Origin: Rhodococcus antarcticus
GTDB lineage: Bacteria; Actinomycetota; Actinomycetes; Mycobacteriales; Mycobacteriaceae
Assembly (NCBI RefSeq): GCF_026153295.1
Contig: NZ_CP110615.1
Coordinates: forward strand, 620,001-684,000
Length of the DNA stretch: 64,000 bases
Direction of reading: 5' to 3'
In this document: positions 49,115 to 57,349 of the stretch, piece by piece
How the letters are laid out: every line of letters begins with the position of its first letter
How positions within the stretch are numbered: position 1 is the first letter of the stretch
Position numbers and translations under genes: made by a program
Notes under the pieces: model-generated
Databases searched by the model: none
Told to the model about the DNA's origin: nothing
Seen by the model: only the letters and a program-made list of their open reading frames with translations

Positions 49115-50284
49115 GTGGCCAGTCAGTACGGCAACCCAGACTTCGACCTCTACTCCCTCGCCGAGGAGCACGACGGGCTGCGCGAGGCCGTGCGTGCGCT
49201 CGCCGAGAAGGAGATCGCCCCGCACGCCGCGGCGGTGGACGAGGACGAGCGCTTCCCCGACGAGGCGCTCAAGGCCCTCACGGCGGCCGGCTTCCACGCC
49301 GTGCACGTGCCCGAGGAGTTCGGCGGCGAGGGGGCCGACTCCGTGGCCGCCTGCATCGTCATCGAGGAGGTGGCCCGTGTCTGCGGTGCGTCCTCGCTGA
49401 TCCCCGCCGTGAACAAGCTGGGCACCATGGGCCTGATCCTGGCCGGCTCGCAGGAGCTGAAGCAGCAGGTCCTGCCGTCGCTGGCCAGCGGCGCCTCGAT
49501 GGCCTCCTACGCCCTCAGCGAGCGCGAGGCCGGCTCCGACGCCGCCGCCATGCGCACCCGGGCCAAGGCCGACGGCGATGACTGGATCCTCAACGGGACC
49601 AAGGCGTGGATCACCAACGCCGGGGTGTCGGACTGGTACACCGTGATGGCCGTGACCGACCCGGAGCGCAAGGCCAACGGCATCTCCGCGTTCATGGTCC
49701 ACAAGAGCGACGAGGGCATCTCGTTCGGGACCAAGGAGCGCAAGCTGGGCATCAAGGGCAGCCCCACCCGCGAGGTCTACTTCGAGCAGTGCCGCGTCCC
49801 GGGGGACCGGATGATCGGCAAGCCCGGCACGGGCTTCAAGACCGCGCTGCAGACCCTCGACCACACCCGACCCACCATCGGGGCCCAGGCCGTCGGCATC
49901 GCCCAGGGCGCCCTGGACGCGGCGATCGAGTACGTCAAGGGTCGTGCGCAGTTCGGCAAGAAGGTCAGCGACTTCCAGGGTGTGCAGTTCATGCTCGCGG
50001 ACATGGCCATGAAGATCGAGGCCGCCCGGCACATGGTCTACGTCTCCGCCGCCCGGGCCGAGCGCGGCGAGAAGAACCTCGGCTTCATCTCCTCCGCCGC
50101 CAAGTGCTTCGCCTCCGACGTGGCCATGGAGGTCACCACCGACGCGGTGCAGCTGTTCGGCGGGGCCGGCTACACCCGGGACTTCCCGGTGGAGCGGATG
50201 ATGCGTGACGCCAAGATCACCCAGATCTACGAGGGCACCAACCAGGTGCAGCGCGTCGTCATGAGCCGCGCCCTGCTGAAGTGA
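49115..50284 (+). CDS. Acyl-CoA dehydrogenase (FadE25-like)
   Basis: A 389-residue acyl-CoA dehydrogenase: LREAVRALAEKEIAPHAAAVDED, EFGGEGADSVAACIVIEEVARV, YALSEREAGSDAAAM (FAD/substrate), WITNAGVSDWY, LGIKGSPTREVYFEQCRVP, RAQFGKKVSDFQGVQF, and the catalytic-base segment IYEGTNQVQRVVMSRALLK. It oxidises an acyl-CoA at the alpha-beta bond and passes electrons to ETF. It matches Rv3274c (fadE25) at the end of the purK-purE block. Translation starts at GTG 49115, preceded by ACAGGAGGCAGG. The leader contains TTATCCAT, which may be part of the promoter. Confidence 0.95.
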   Translation: MASQYGNPDFDLYSLAEEHDGLREAVRALAEKEIAPHAAAVDEDERFPDEALKALTAAGFHAVHVPEEFGGEGADSVAACIVIEEVARVCGASSLIPAVNKLGTMGLILAGSQELKQQVLPSLASGASMASYALSEREAGSDAAAMRTRAKADGDDWILNGTKAWITNAGVSDWYTVMAVTDPERKANGISAFMVHKSDEGISFGTKERKLGIKGSPTREVYFEQCRVPGDRMIGKPGTGFKTALQTLDHTRPTIGAQAVGIAQGALDAAIEYVKGRAQFGKKVSDFQGVQFMLADMAMKIEAARHMVYVSAARAERGEKNLGFISSAAKCFASDVAMEVTTDAVQLFGGAGYTRDFPVERMMRDAKITQIYEGTNQVQRVVMSRALLK

Positions 50285-50378
50285 GCTGGCGCGGCCGGCT
50301 CGCGCAGGTCAGGGCCTCCTGGGCACGGGTCGCGGTCGGGCTCCGGGACGTCGAGTCCTCGTGGGCAGCTGAGGCAGC

Positions 50379-51278
50379 TCACCGGGCGGTGGCGCTCGTT
50401 CCGGACAGGTGCGTCGCGGTGTAGGACGCCAGCACTGCGGGGCTGTGGGCGAGGACGACGACCCCGCTCAGGCACACCAGCACGGCCGCGACGAGGACGG
50501 CGGTCGCGAGGGGGCCGTGACGGACGGTGTCGCCGTGTAGGACGGCAGCCATCACGACCCCGGCGGCCGGCTCGCCGGCGAAGAGCACGCCGATGGCCGC
50601 AGTCGGGGCGCCGGCGCGGAACGCGGCAGCGGCCAGCGTCAGGGTCAGGGCGCCGGTGACCAGCAACCCAAGTGCGGGCCAGCTCAACAGGGCGGCGAGC
50701 CAGCCGTGCTCGCTGCGCACCGCGACGGACTTGCCGAACGCGCCCAGGAGCCCGTTGACGACCGCGGCGGCCCCGGCGAGGCAGCTCGTGCGCGCGACCG
50801 GGCCGCTGCACACCGTCGCGACCAGCACGAGCCCGGCCACCACCACGGTGACCACCGCCAGGGTCACCGGCCACGCCGACGGGTGGACACCCCCGTCGCC
50901 GGAGGTCGGGGCGGCGACCAGGACCGCGACGACCAGGCCCACCACCACCAGGGTGGCCGCCCCGGCGTCCCGGAGCCCGACCGGCAGACCGGTGAGGAGG
51001 GCGCCGAGGGCGAGCGCGAACAACAGCCCACTGACCAGCAGCGGCTGGACCAGGCTCAGGGCCCCCGCGCGCAGGGCCAGGAACTCCAGGCCGAAGCCCG
51101 CGGCGTCGAGCGCCACACCGGCCAGCCACAGCGGACTCCGCAGCACCCCGACCAGGCTCTGGCCCTCCCCGCCGCCCGGGGCGGGGGTCGTCGCGGCGCG
51201 CTGCTGCACGACCACACCACCGGCGTAGGCAGCAGCAGCTGCCACGGCGAGCGCGACGGCCCATCCCGTCCCCGTCAC
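50379..51278 (-). CDS. DMT-family membrane transporter
   Basis: A 299-residue protein with about ten transmembrane segments in two five-helix halves (for example WAVALAVAAAAAYAGGVVVQ and SLVQPLLVSGLLFALALGALL), the pattern of drug/metabolite transporters, including those annotated as NIPA-like. No substrate-specific residues can be recognised. Its end includes TAAIGVLFAGEPAAGVVMAAVLHGD, the conserved repeat-2 segment near helix 9. It stands alone: 94 bases separate it from the converging acyl-CoA dehydrogenase gene, and no co-transcribed gene is evident. Confidence 0.82.
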   Translation of the reverse strand: MTGTGWAVALAVAAAAAYAGGVVVQQRAATTPAPGGGEGQSLVGVLRSPLWLAGVALDAAGFGLEFLALRAGALSLVQPLLVSGLLFALALGALLTGLPVGLRDAGAATLVVVGLVVAVLVAAPTSGDGGVHPSAWPVTLAVVTVVVAGLVLVATVCSGPVARTSCLAGAAAVVNGLLGAFGKSVAVRSEHGWLAALLSWPALGLLVTGALTLTLAAAAFRAGAPTAAIGVLFAGEPAAGVVMAAVLHGDTVRHGPLATAVLVAAVLVCLSGVVVLAHSPAVLASYTATHLSGTSATAR

Positions 51279-51714
51279 CCCGCACCGCCGTCGTCACGGA
51301 CACGTCTGCGGCCCACCACCGGGCAACCGTCGCCGCCGTTGGCGGGGCCACCGTCCGAGCCCGTCACGACCGCCAGGGTCCAGACCGGCGCGGCAACGGT
51401 CCCGCGTCGGCCGCGTCGTCGGGTGGAGAAGTCACGACCGGTCCTCTCGCGCAGCGGTGCGGATCGGGCGACCGCGAGATCCTGGGGCGAGGTTGCCCGG
51501 GCGGTGCTGAGGTCAGGCTGAGGAAGCTCACGACCCTGAGGTGCGGGGTCGGTGGTCGCGGACCCCCGCCGACCGGGCTGCCCGCTGAGTCGAGGCACGA
51601 TCGGCAGGTGGAGCCGGGGCGCTCAGCGACGTTCAGCCCCAGCACAGGTGACCGCACGCAGGGTGGTCCCCATCGACCCGCAGAGCGTGGGCCGGTTCAG
51701 GAGAGGACATCACC
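51279..51714. other. Intergenic region before the small secreted protein
   Basis: About 436 bases without a gene I can support; a minus-strand frame here has no recognisable features. It contains direct repeats of GCTGAGG spaced 11 bases apart (51507-51524) and a related pair (CTCAGC/TTCAGC) at 51622-51637. Confidence 0.5.
51507..51524. promoter_or_regulatory. Direct repeat GCTGAGG, 11-nt period
   Basis: GCTGAGG at 51507-51513 and again at 51518-51524. One-turn spacing is typical of OmpR/PhoB-family response-regulator boxes. Similar pairs occur upstream of htrA and the ABC operon (53908-53959). Confidence 0.4.
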
Positions 51715-51960
51715 ATGCAGGTCAAGAAGCGCATCGCCGTGGCGGCCCTGGGAGTGCTCGCGCTGGGCGGTGTCGGGGCCGGCGTGGCCGTTGCCGCCAC
51801 CTCGTCGTCGGCGCCGTCGACCAACATCACGGACACCGCCACCCCCGGGGACACCACCGACACCCCGGGCGCCACCGACGGTGACAACGTGCAGGAGGGC
51901 GACCAGACGGGCCCGGACACCCCGGGCGCAGCCGAGACCCCGGACACCCCGGGCGCCTGA
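51715..51960 (+). CDS. Small secreted Thr/Asp/Pro-rich protein
   Basis: An 81-residue protein: MQVKKRIAVAALGVLALGG opens a signal peptide that ends at AVAA near residue 28. The mature 53 residues are of low complexity (Thr, Asp, Pro, Gly, no aromatic residues), with DNVQEGDQTGPDTPG resembling short secreted proteins of unknown function in other actinobacteria. Strong acidity and lack of order suggest an exported, flexible peptide. ATG 51715 has AGGAGAGG upstream, and two hairpins follow the stop codon. The 11-nt direct repeats in its upstream region suggest control shared with the htrA/ABC group. Confidence 0.75.
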   Translation: MQVKKRIAVAALGVLALGGVGAGVAVAATSSSAPSTNITDTATPGDTTDTPGATDGDNVQEGDQTGPDTPGAAETPDTPGA

Positions 51961-51967
51961 CGGGGAA

Positions 51968-51996
51968 CCCCGGCGGCCGTCCAGCGGCCGCCGGGG
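51968..51996 (+). terminator. Terminator hairpin after the small secreted protein
   Basis: A perfect 12-bp stem (CCCCGGCGGCCG) with a five-base loop starts eight bases after the stop codon. Confidence 0.75.
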
Positions 51997-52030
51997 GCCG
52001 ACGGTCCGGGTGAGCTCCACCGACTCGGGA

Positions 52031-52059
52031 GGGCCGAGCAGCACCGTGCTGCTCGGCCC
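52031..52059. terminator. Second hairpin after the small secreted protein
   Basis: A 29-base palindrome, GGGCCGAGCAGCAC and its exact complement around one C, able to form a stem of 12-13 pairs. It probably terminates transcription arriving from either side. Confidence 0.7.
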
Positions 52060-52326
52060 TCGCCGCTGTCGTGGACACCGACCCGCCCGCCACCACCGGG
52101 ACCGTCACCGCGGTGGGGCGAAGGGGCTCCTCCGCGGGGGGACACCGCCCGTCGCCGGTGGGTTGACCTCCGCGCTGGGCGGTCGCTGCGCTCGGTGGAG
52201 CAGATGTGCACCCCGGACGGGGCTCGCCCGGCGTGACCGAGATCGCCGTGACCGAGATCGCTGTGGCCGAGCGTGTCGAGCTGGCCCGGGGCGGCCGGGT
52301 CGGTGGAGCGGTCCCGCCCCCACGGG

Positions 52327-53715
52327 TCAGCTGGTGGTGATGGTCTGGCTGCCGAGGGTGGCGGTGGTGGTGCGGCTGGTGCCGCCCTGGTCGGTGATGG
52401 TGAGGGTGATGGTGTCGCCGGGGTTGTGGGAGCGGACGGCGGCGGCGAGGGCGTCGCTGGTGTCGATGAGCTGGGTGTCGACCTTGGTGATCACGTCCCC
52501 GGTGGTGAGTCCGGCGCTGGCGGCGGGGCTGCCGGCGACGACGTTCGCGACCTGGGCGCCGCGGGTGCCGGGGGGTGTGGAGGTGGAGACCCCGAGGACG
52601 GACTGGGTGGCGTGGCCGGTGCTGATGAGCTCCTGGGCGATGCGCTGGGCGTGGTCGACGGGGATGGCGAAGCCGAGGCCGATGGACCCGGACTGGGCCC
52701 CGGACTGGCTCTGGCCGAGGCTCGCGATGGCGGAGTTGATGCCGATGAGCTCCCCGTTCATGTTGACCAGGGCGCCGCCGGAGTTGCCGGGGTTGATGGC
52801 GGCGTCGGTCTGGATGGCGTCGATGACGGAGGCCTGGGTGGTGGCGGTGGACTGTCCGGAGGCGCTGACGGGGCGGTTGAGTGCGCTGACGATGCCGGTG
52901 GTGACGGTGCCGGACAAGCCGAGCGGGGAGCCGACGGCGACCACGTCCTGGCCGACGGCGAGGGCGCTGGAGCTGCCGATGGCGATCGGGGTGAGCCCGG
53001 TCTTGTCGACCTTGATGACGGCGAGGTCGGCGGAGGGGTCGCGGCCGACGATGGTGGCGGTGGCGGTGGTGCCGTCCTGGAAGGCGACGGTGATGGCTCC
53101 GGTCGGGGCTCCGGCGGCTCCTGCGACGACGTGGTTGTTGGTGAGGATGTTCCCGTCGGTGGACAGGACGACCCCGGAGCCCACGTCGCCGGACCCGCCG
53201 ACGGACACCCGGATCTGCACGACGCTGGGCAGGACCTTCGCCGCCACCGTCTCGACGGAGCCGTTGGGGGCCTGCGCGATGGGCTGGGAGGCGGTTGCGG
53301 CACCCGACGGCGAGCTCGTCGCCACGGTGGGGGTGGGGTGCTCGAGCAGGGTGGCGACCCCGCCGCCGACGCCACCGGCGACGACCACCAGTGCCACCGC
53401 GGCGGCGGCCAGGCGGGCCCGACCACCGGTCCGGGACCGCTGCGGCTGCACAGGGGTGCCCGCGTAGGGGTCGTACGGGTGGGTGGTGCTGTACGGGCTC
53501 ACCGGGTCCGGGTGCCCGCCGGTCGGGGAGGACGGCGGGTAGTAGGCAGGGGGAGCGGACCGACCGCCCGCGGACCCTGCCGTGCTGGAACCCTCCGGGT
53601 GGGGCTGCGGGGTGATGGGCCCGGTGGCGGGGTCCGTGTCGTGGCCCGGGGTCCGGTTCACCTCGTCCCGGTCGTCGTCGTGGGACCCGGGACCCTGCTC
53701 GTTTCCGTTGCTCAT
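52327..53715 (-). CDS. HtrA/DegP-like membrane-anchored serine protease (PepD-like)
   Basis: A 462-residue S1C protease. A 125-residue Pro/Ser/Asp/Tyr-rich cytosolic part precedes one transmembrane helix (LAAAAVALVVVAGGVGGGVATLL), so the protease faces outside. Catalytic triad: histidine in LTNNHVVAGA, aspartate in PSADLAVIKV, serine in INPGNSGGALV. A PDZ domain closes the protein (GAQVANVVAGSPAASAGLTTGDVITKVD). These proteases degrade misfolded envelope proteins; mycobacterial PepD is controlled by MprAB. The start is ATG 53715; the longer frame from 53808 would cover the promoter. A -35/-10 pair and direct repeats lie upstream. Confidence 0.93.
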   Translation of the reverse strand: MSNGNEQGPGSHDDDRDEVNRTPGHDTDPATGPITPQPHPEGSSTAGSAGGRSAPPAYYPPSSPTGGHPDPVSPYSTTHPYDPYAGTPVQPQRSRTGGRARLAAAAVALVVVAGGVGGGVATLLEHPTPTVATSSPSGAATASQPIAQAPNGSVETVAAKVLPSVVQIRVSVGGSGDVGSGVVLSTDGNILTNNHVVAGAAGAPTGAITVAFQDGTTATATIVGRDPSADLAVIKVDKTGLTPIAIGSSSALAVGQDVVAVGSPLGLSGTVTTGIVSALNRPVSASGQSTATTQASVIDAIQTDAAINPGNSGGALVNMNGELIGINSAIASLGQSQSGAQSGSIGLGFAIPVDHAQRIAQELISTGHATQSVLGVSTSTPPGTRGAQVANVVAGSPAASAGLTTGDVITKVDTQLIDTSDALAAAVRSHNPGDTITLTITDQGGTSRTTTATLGSQTITTS

Positions 53716-53737
53716 GACCTCACGGTGCACCCCGGGC

Positions 53738-53766
53738 CTTAGACACCCCTGAGACGAACCTGTAAA
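53738..53766 (-). promoter_or_regulatory. Candidate promoter of htrA
   Basis: On the minus strand TTTACA (53766-53761) and TCTAAG (53743-53738) are separated by 17 bases. Transcription would begin about 15 bases before the ATG at 53715. Confidence 0.5.
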
Positions 53767-53907
53767 ACCCCGGTGAGTCCCGCCCACCTGCGGTGCCCGG
53801 TCCGTCACCGAGCCTCACCGACCAGGACCGGCGACCAAGCACGCCGACCACGGCGGTGCCGCCGGCACCGAGGAGAGCAGTCACGGCGACGAGGGGGAGC
53901 CGGAGCG

Positions 53908-53959
53908 GCTGAGCGGCGGCTGAGGACGCCCGGGTCGCGTTCAGCGTCTGCTCAGCGTC
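53908..53959. promoter_or_regulatory. Two pairs of 11-nt-spaced direct repeats between htrA and the ABC operon
   Basis: GCTGAG occurs at 53908 and 53919, and its inverse-type TCAGCGTC at 53941 and 53952. The pairs face each other, 50-100 bases upstream of the ABC ATPase start and in the divergent region of htrA. A related pair lies upstream of the small secreted protein gene (51507). Confidence 0.45.
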
Positions 53960-54009
53960 GACGGAGCACGGTCGGCCGACGCGTTGACACACCGACCGAG
54001 GGAGACCCC

Positions 54010-54762
54010 GTGAGCCCACCCACCACGACGAGTGGCCCGGCGGTCGAGCTGCGCGAGCTGCGCCACCGCTACGGCGAGGACGAGGTGCTGCGCGGCATCG
54101 ACCTGGTCATCGAGCGTGGTGAGGTGTTCGGCTTCCTCGGCCACAACGGTGCCGGCAAGACCACCGCCATCAACATCCTCACCACCTTGATCGCCCCGAC
54201 CTCGGGCAGCGCCCTGGTGTGCGGGCACGACGTCGTCACCGACAGGGACGCGGTCACCCGTCAGATCGGGTACCTCCCGTCGGAGGTGCGCCTGTACGGG
54301 CACCTCACGGCCACGGAGAACCTGGTGTTCTTCGCCCGGCTGTCCGGCGTGGCCGACCCGGAGGGGGCGGCGGCACGCGCCCTGGAGTTCCTGGGCTGCC
54401 CCGAGCTCGCCGACCGCCGGGTGGGCACCTTCTCCACCGGGATGCGGCAGCGGATCGGCATCGCCCAGGCGGTGCTGCACGAGCCGACGGTGCTGTTCCT
54501 CGACGAGCCCACCGCGGGGCTCGACCCGGACGGGGTGCGCCAGCTGCGGGAGACCATCGCCCGGCTCAACACCGAGCTGGGCATGACGGTGTTCATGAAC
54601 ACCCACCTGCTCAGCGAGGTCGCCCGCGTGTGCACCACGATCGGAGTCCTCAACCAGGGCGAGCTCATCTACCGCGACTCCATGGCCGAGACGGTCCGCC
54701 GCTTCCCCGACGAGGCCTCGTTGGAGGACATCTACGTCCGGGTGGGGCAGGAGACCGCGTGA
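54010..54762 (+). CDS. ABC transporter ATP-binding protein
   Basis: A 250-residue ABC ATPase: Walker A GHNGAGKTT (about residue 46), Q-loop in RQIGYLPSEVRLYGHLT, a signature reading FSTGMRQRIG (STGM in place of SGGQ, common in drug-type exporters), Walker B VLFLDEPTAGLDPDG, H-loop NTHLLSE. The C-terminal segment GELIYRDSMAETVRRFPDEASLEDIYVRV is typical of CcmA/DrrA-type exporters. It starts at GTG 54010 and overlaps the first permease by four bases (GTGA). With the two permeases and the lipoprotein it forms a four-gene operon whose substrate is not evident. Confidence 0.92.
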   Translation: MSPPTTTSGPAVELRELRHRYGEDEVLRGIDLVIERGEVFGFLGHNGAGKTTAINILTTLIAPTSGSALVCGHDVVTDRDAVTRQIGYLPSEVRLYGHLTATENLVFFARLSGVADPEGAAARALEFLGCPELADRRVGTFSTGMRQRIGIAQAVLHEPTVLFLDEPTAGLDPDGVRQLRETIARLNTELGMTVFMNTHLLSEVARVCTTIGVLNQGELIYRDSMAETVRRFPDEASLEDIYVRVGQETA

Positions 54763-55676
54763 TCGGGGTCGTCGCCGCGCAGCAGGTCACCGTGCTGCGC
54801 CGCCAGCGCACCGCCGCCGTGGTGGTCTCGGTGCTCGTCGGGATCACCGTGCTGGCCGGGGTCATCGGCTGGTCCAGCGCTGCCACCATCACCCGCGTCT
54901 ACGACCAGGCGGTGCTGCTGCTCGCCTCCCAGGGCCGCCCGGCCCCACCGAACCCGCTGGGGCTCAAGCCCCCGCTGTCGCTGCTGTCGAACATGACGGT
55001 CTACGTGCCCATGGTCGGGGCGCTGCTGGCCATCGTCGTTGGGCACCTCAGCCTCAGCGACGAGCAGAGCTCGGGCAGTGCGCGGCTGCTGCACAGCCGC
55101 CCGCTGACCCGCCGCGCCTACCTGCTGGGCAAGCTCGTCGCCGTGTCCGGCCTGCTCGCTGTCGCGCTCGTGGCCAGCCTGGTGGTGGCGGTGGTGTCGT
55201 TGGTCGTGGTCAACGCGACGTTCCCCAGCCCTTCCCAGCTGCTCCGGCTGGTCGGGTTCTACGGGCTGTCGTTGCTCTACCTGGTCATCTTCGCCCTGGT
55301 CGCGATGGTGGCGGTGCTGCTGACCCGCCGGCGCTCGATGGCTCTGCTCTCCGCGCTCGGGGCGTGGCTGGTCGTCACCTTCGTGGTACCCCAGTTCATC
55401 TCCGGACTGCGTCCGACAGCGTCGCTCAACCCGCTGAGCGTGCCCGTCGGCACCTCGCAGACCTTCTTCGACATCACCTCACGGGTCCGCTTCCTGTCCC
55501 TGAGCGAGGTGTTCAAGAACGCCAGCGCCCAGATCCTCGCCACCGCACCGGGCGAGCCGCTCATCGTCACCCTCGGTCGCGTGGTCCCGCTGGCGGTGGC
55601 CGCACTCGCTCTCGTGGCGGCCGCCCTGGTGCTGGTCCGCCGCCACGACTACTCCAGGAGTGCCGCCGATGAGTAG
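54759..55676 (+). CDS. ABC transporter permease (ABC-2 type), first subunit
   Basis: A 305-residue protein of the ABC-2/NatB kind, with a first helix (AAVVVSVLVGITVLAGVIGW), a 65-residue extracytoplasmic loop (TITRVYDQAVLLLASQGRPAPP), then five further helices including MTVYVPMVGALLAIVVGHLSLSDEQSSGSARLLHSRPLTR, where the amphipathic segment after helix 2 contacts the ATPase. GTG 54759 overlaps the ATPase stop. It probably forms a heterodimer with the second permease, which has a similar layout. Confidence 0.85.
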   Translation: MIGVVAAQQVTVLRRQRTAAVVVSVLVGITVLAGVIGWSSAATITRVYDQAVLLLASQGRPAPPNPLGLKPPLSLLSNMTVYVPMVGALLAIVVGHLSLSDEQSSGSARLLHSRPLTRRAYLLGKLVAVSGLLAVALVASLVVAVVSLVVVNATFPSPSQLLRLVGFYGLSLLYLVIFALVAMVAVLLTRRRSMALLSALGAWLVVTFVVPQFISGLRPTASLNPLSVPVGTSQTFFDITSRVRFLSLSEVFKNASAQILATAPGEPLIVTLGRVVPLAVAALALVAAALVLVRRHDYSRSAADE

Positions 55677-56649
55677 GTCCACCCGGGTGCGCACCCTCGC
55701 CCACCACGAGCTGCGTGCGGCCACCCGCAGCCGACTGCTGGTCGTCCTCGCCGCGATCCTGGTGCTGGTCACGGTGGTGTCGGTCTACGTCGGTGCGGTG
55801 GACTACCGCAGCCAGATCGCCGACTACACCGCCTACCTGCAGGCGGCCGCGGCCAGCGGGGTGACGCAGCTGCCCCCGCCGCCGCTGCGGCTGTTGTCGC
55901 TGCTGCGGGGCGCGATGGAGTACCTGGAGATCATCGGCGCCGTCATCGGGGTCGCGCTGGGCTACCTGAGCGTCACCCGCGAGCGCGCGGGGCGCACCCT
56001 CGCGCTGCTGCGGACCCGCCCGGTCAGCGTCGGCGAGCTCGCCGCCGGGAACCTGCTGGGGGCCTCCGCCGTGCTGGGGATCCTGCTCGCCACGACCGCT
56101 GTCGCGGCGGTGCTGTGCCTGGGCGTCATCGGTCACGGCTGGGTGGACACCGGGCAGGGCGTCCAGCTGCTGCTCGCCTACGTCGCGGCGCTGCTGTACC
56201 TGCTCACGTTCTACTGCCTCGGCGTGATCGCCACCGCCCGCTCCCGCGTCGCGGCCAACGGACTCCTCGTCGCCCTGGCCGTGTGGCTGGGCGTGGTGCT
56301 GGTGCTCCCGCAGATCGGGGACACCCTGGACGCCGACAACCAGGTCCCGGGGGGACTGTTCGCCGCACTCGGGCTGAACCTGTCCGGGGAGACCGCCGTC
56401 CTCACCCACTTCGCCCTCTACGAGAACATCCGCACCGGGCTCGAGGAGATCTCGCTGGCCAAGCACTTCGAGCGGTTCGCCTTCGCGATGACCGACATCC
56501 CCAACGAGTACCAGGGCGTCTCCCTCGGCCAGCTCCTGGCCGCCAAGCGCAACGACATCATCTGGCTCCTCGTCGGGGTGGTCGCGCTCGGCGCGGGCAC
56601 GCTCCGCGCGTTGCGCCGTCAACCCGTCACCACCGGAGGACAACCGTGA
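55669..56649 (+). CDS. ABC transporter permease (ABC-2 type), second subunit
   Basis: A 326-residue ABC-2 permease beginning RVRTLAHHELRAATRSRLLVVLAAILVLVTVVSVYVG. It shares with its neighbour a first helix followed by a long outer loop (VDYRSQIADYTAYLQAAAA) and the motif YLSVTRERAGRTLALLRTRPVSVGELAAGNLL (the cytosolic coupling segment). Six transmembrane helices are likely. ATG 55669 has AGGAG at good spacing, eight bases before the upstream gene ends. A longer in-frame start at 55660 lacks such a site. Its stop overlaps the lipoprotein's GTG (GTGA). Confidence 0.87.
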   Translation: MSRSTRVRTLAHHELRAATRSRLLVVLAAILVLVTVVSVYVGAVDYRSQIADYTAYLQAAAASGVTQLPPPPLRLLSLLRGAMEYLEIIGAVIGVALGYLSVTRERAGRTLALLRTRPVSVGELAAGNLLGASAVLGILLATTAVAAVLCLGVIGHGWVDTGQGVQLLLAYVAALLYLLTFYCLGVIATARSRVAANGLLVALAVWLGVVLVLPQIGDTLDADNQVPGGLFAALGLNLSGETAVLTHFALYENIRTGLEEISLAKHFERFAFAMTDIPNEYQGVSLGQLLAAKRNDIIWLLVGVVALGAGTLRALRRQPVTTGGQP

Positions 56650-57257
56650 ACCAGTCCCGCACCACCACCCACCGGATCACCACGCGCGCCGGCCGCACGC
56701 CTGTCCGCACGGTCCTCGTGGCCCTGGCCGCCGCCTCCACGCTGCTGCTCAGCGCGTGCAGCGGCAGCAGCTCACCCTCCGCAGGGTCGGCCGCTGCGCC
56801 GGCCGGCGGGGCCCAGGTCGTGCCGGTGACCAGCAACCCCATCAGCAACACCGCCACCGCTACGACCCTCACGGCCGACAACGTGATGGTGGAGAACAAC
56901 ACCGATGCCAGCGGGGCCACCGTGAACGACCACCTGCAGCTCGACGTGCACAACACGGGGACAACTCCCCTGAGCGGCTTCGAGGTGTTCTACACCTTCG
57001 CCGATCCCACGTCCTCGTCGAAGGAGAGCTACTACCTGAAGCTCCCCGCCACCTTCACCGTTCCCGCCGGCGGCACCCAGACCGTCAACTTCGACAACAC
57101 CGGCGCCCCGGACCACTTCGCGGTCAACAAGTTCAGCCTCTACTACACGTCGAAGTCGGCCCTCGACGTCACTGTCGAGGTGAGCGCCACCGGCGCCGCC
57201 CCGGTCACCGCCACCGCGAAGAAGGATCCCGGCGGGTCCGAGAACGCCGGCGGCTGA
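56646..57257 (+). CDS. ABC-operon lipoprotein with beta-sandwich-like domain
   Basis: A 203-residue lipoprotein. The signal peptide ends with the lipobox LLLSAC (about residue 38) followed by a Ser/Gly/Ala linker. The mature part alternates beta-type segments (VMVENNTDASGATVNDHLQLDVHNTGTTPLSGFEVFYTF, then FTVPAGGTQTVNFDNTGAPDHFAVNKFSLYYTS), resembling bacterial proteins annotated as CARDB- or fibronectin-like sandwiches without enzyme motifs. It is coupled to the second permease by a GTGA overlap, so it is likely a partner or substrate of that transporter on the outer face. A hairpin terminator follows. Confidence 0.78.
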   Translation: MNQSRTTTHRITTRAGRTPVRTVLVALAAASTLLLSACSGSSSPSAGSAAAPAGGAQVVPVTSNPISNTATATTLTADNVMVENNTDASGATVNDHLQLDVHNTGTTPLSGFEVFYTFADPTSSSKESYYLKLPATFTVPAGGTQTVNFDNTGAPDHFAVNKFSLYYTSKSALDVTVEVSATGAAPVTATAKKDPGGSENAGG

Positions 57258-57265
57258 GCACACCG

Positions 57266-57308
57266 CCCCGGCACCACCCCGACGACGGACGTCGAGGTGG
57301 TGCCGGGG
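57266..57308 (+). terminator. Terminator of the ABC-lipoprotein operon
   Basis: A perfect 13-bp stem (CCCCGGCACCACC) with a 17-base loop lies nine bases after the lipoprotein stop codon. Confidence 0.75.
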
Positions 57309-57349
57309 CCACCGGGGCGGAGGAGCACGGGTCCTGCTGGCCCCCCGGA

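Larger units (their letters stand above)
51961..52326. other. Intergenic region between the small secreted protein and htrA
   Basis: This 366-base stretch between converging genes holds two hairpins (51968-51996 and 52031-52059) and a short direct repeat of GACCGAGATCGC(C/T)GTG around 52232-52266. I see no gene. Confidence 0.6.

Noticed and set aside
51275..51598. A 107-codon minus-strand frame upstream of the DMT gene
   Set aside because: No ribosome-binding site, low-complexity Arg/Gly/Pro composition and no family resemblance.
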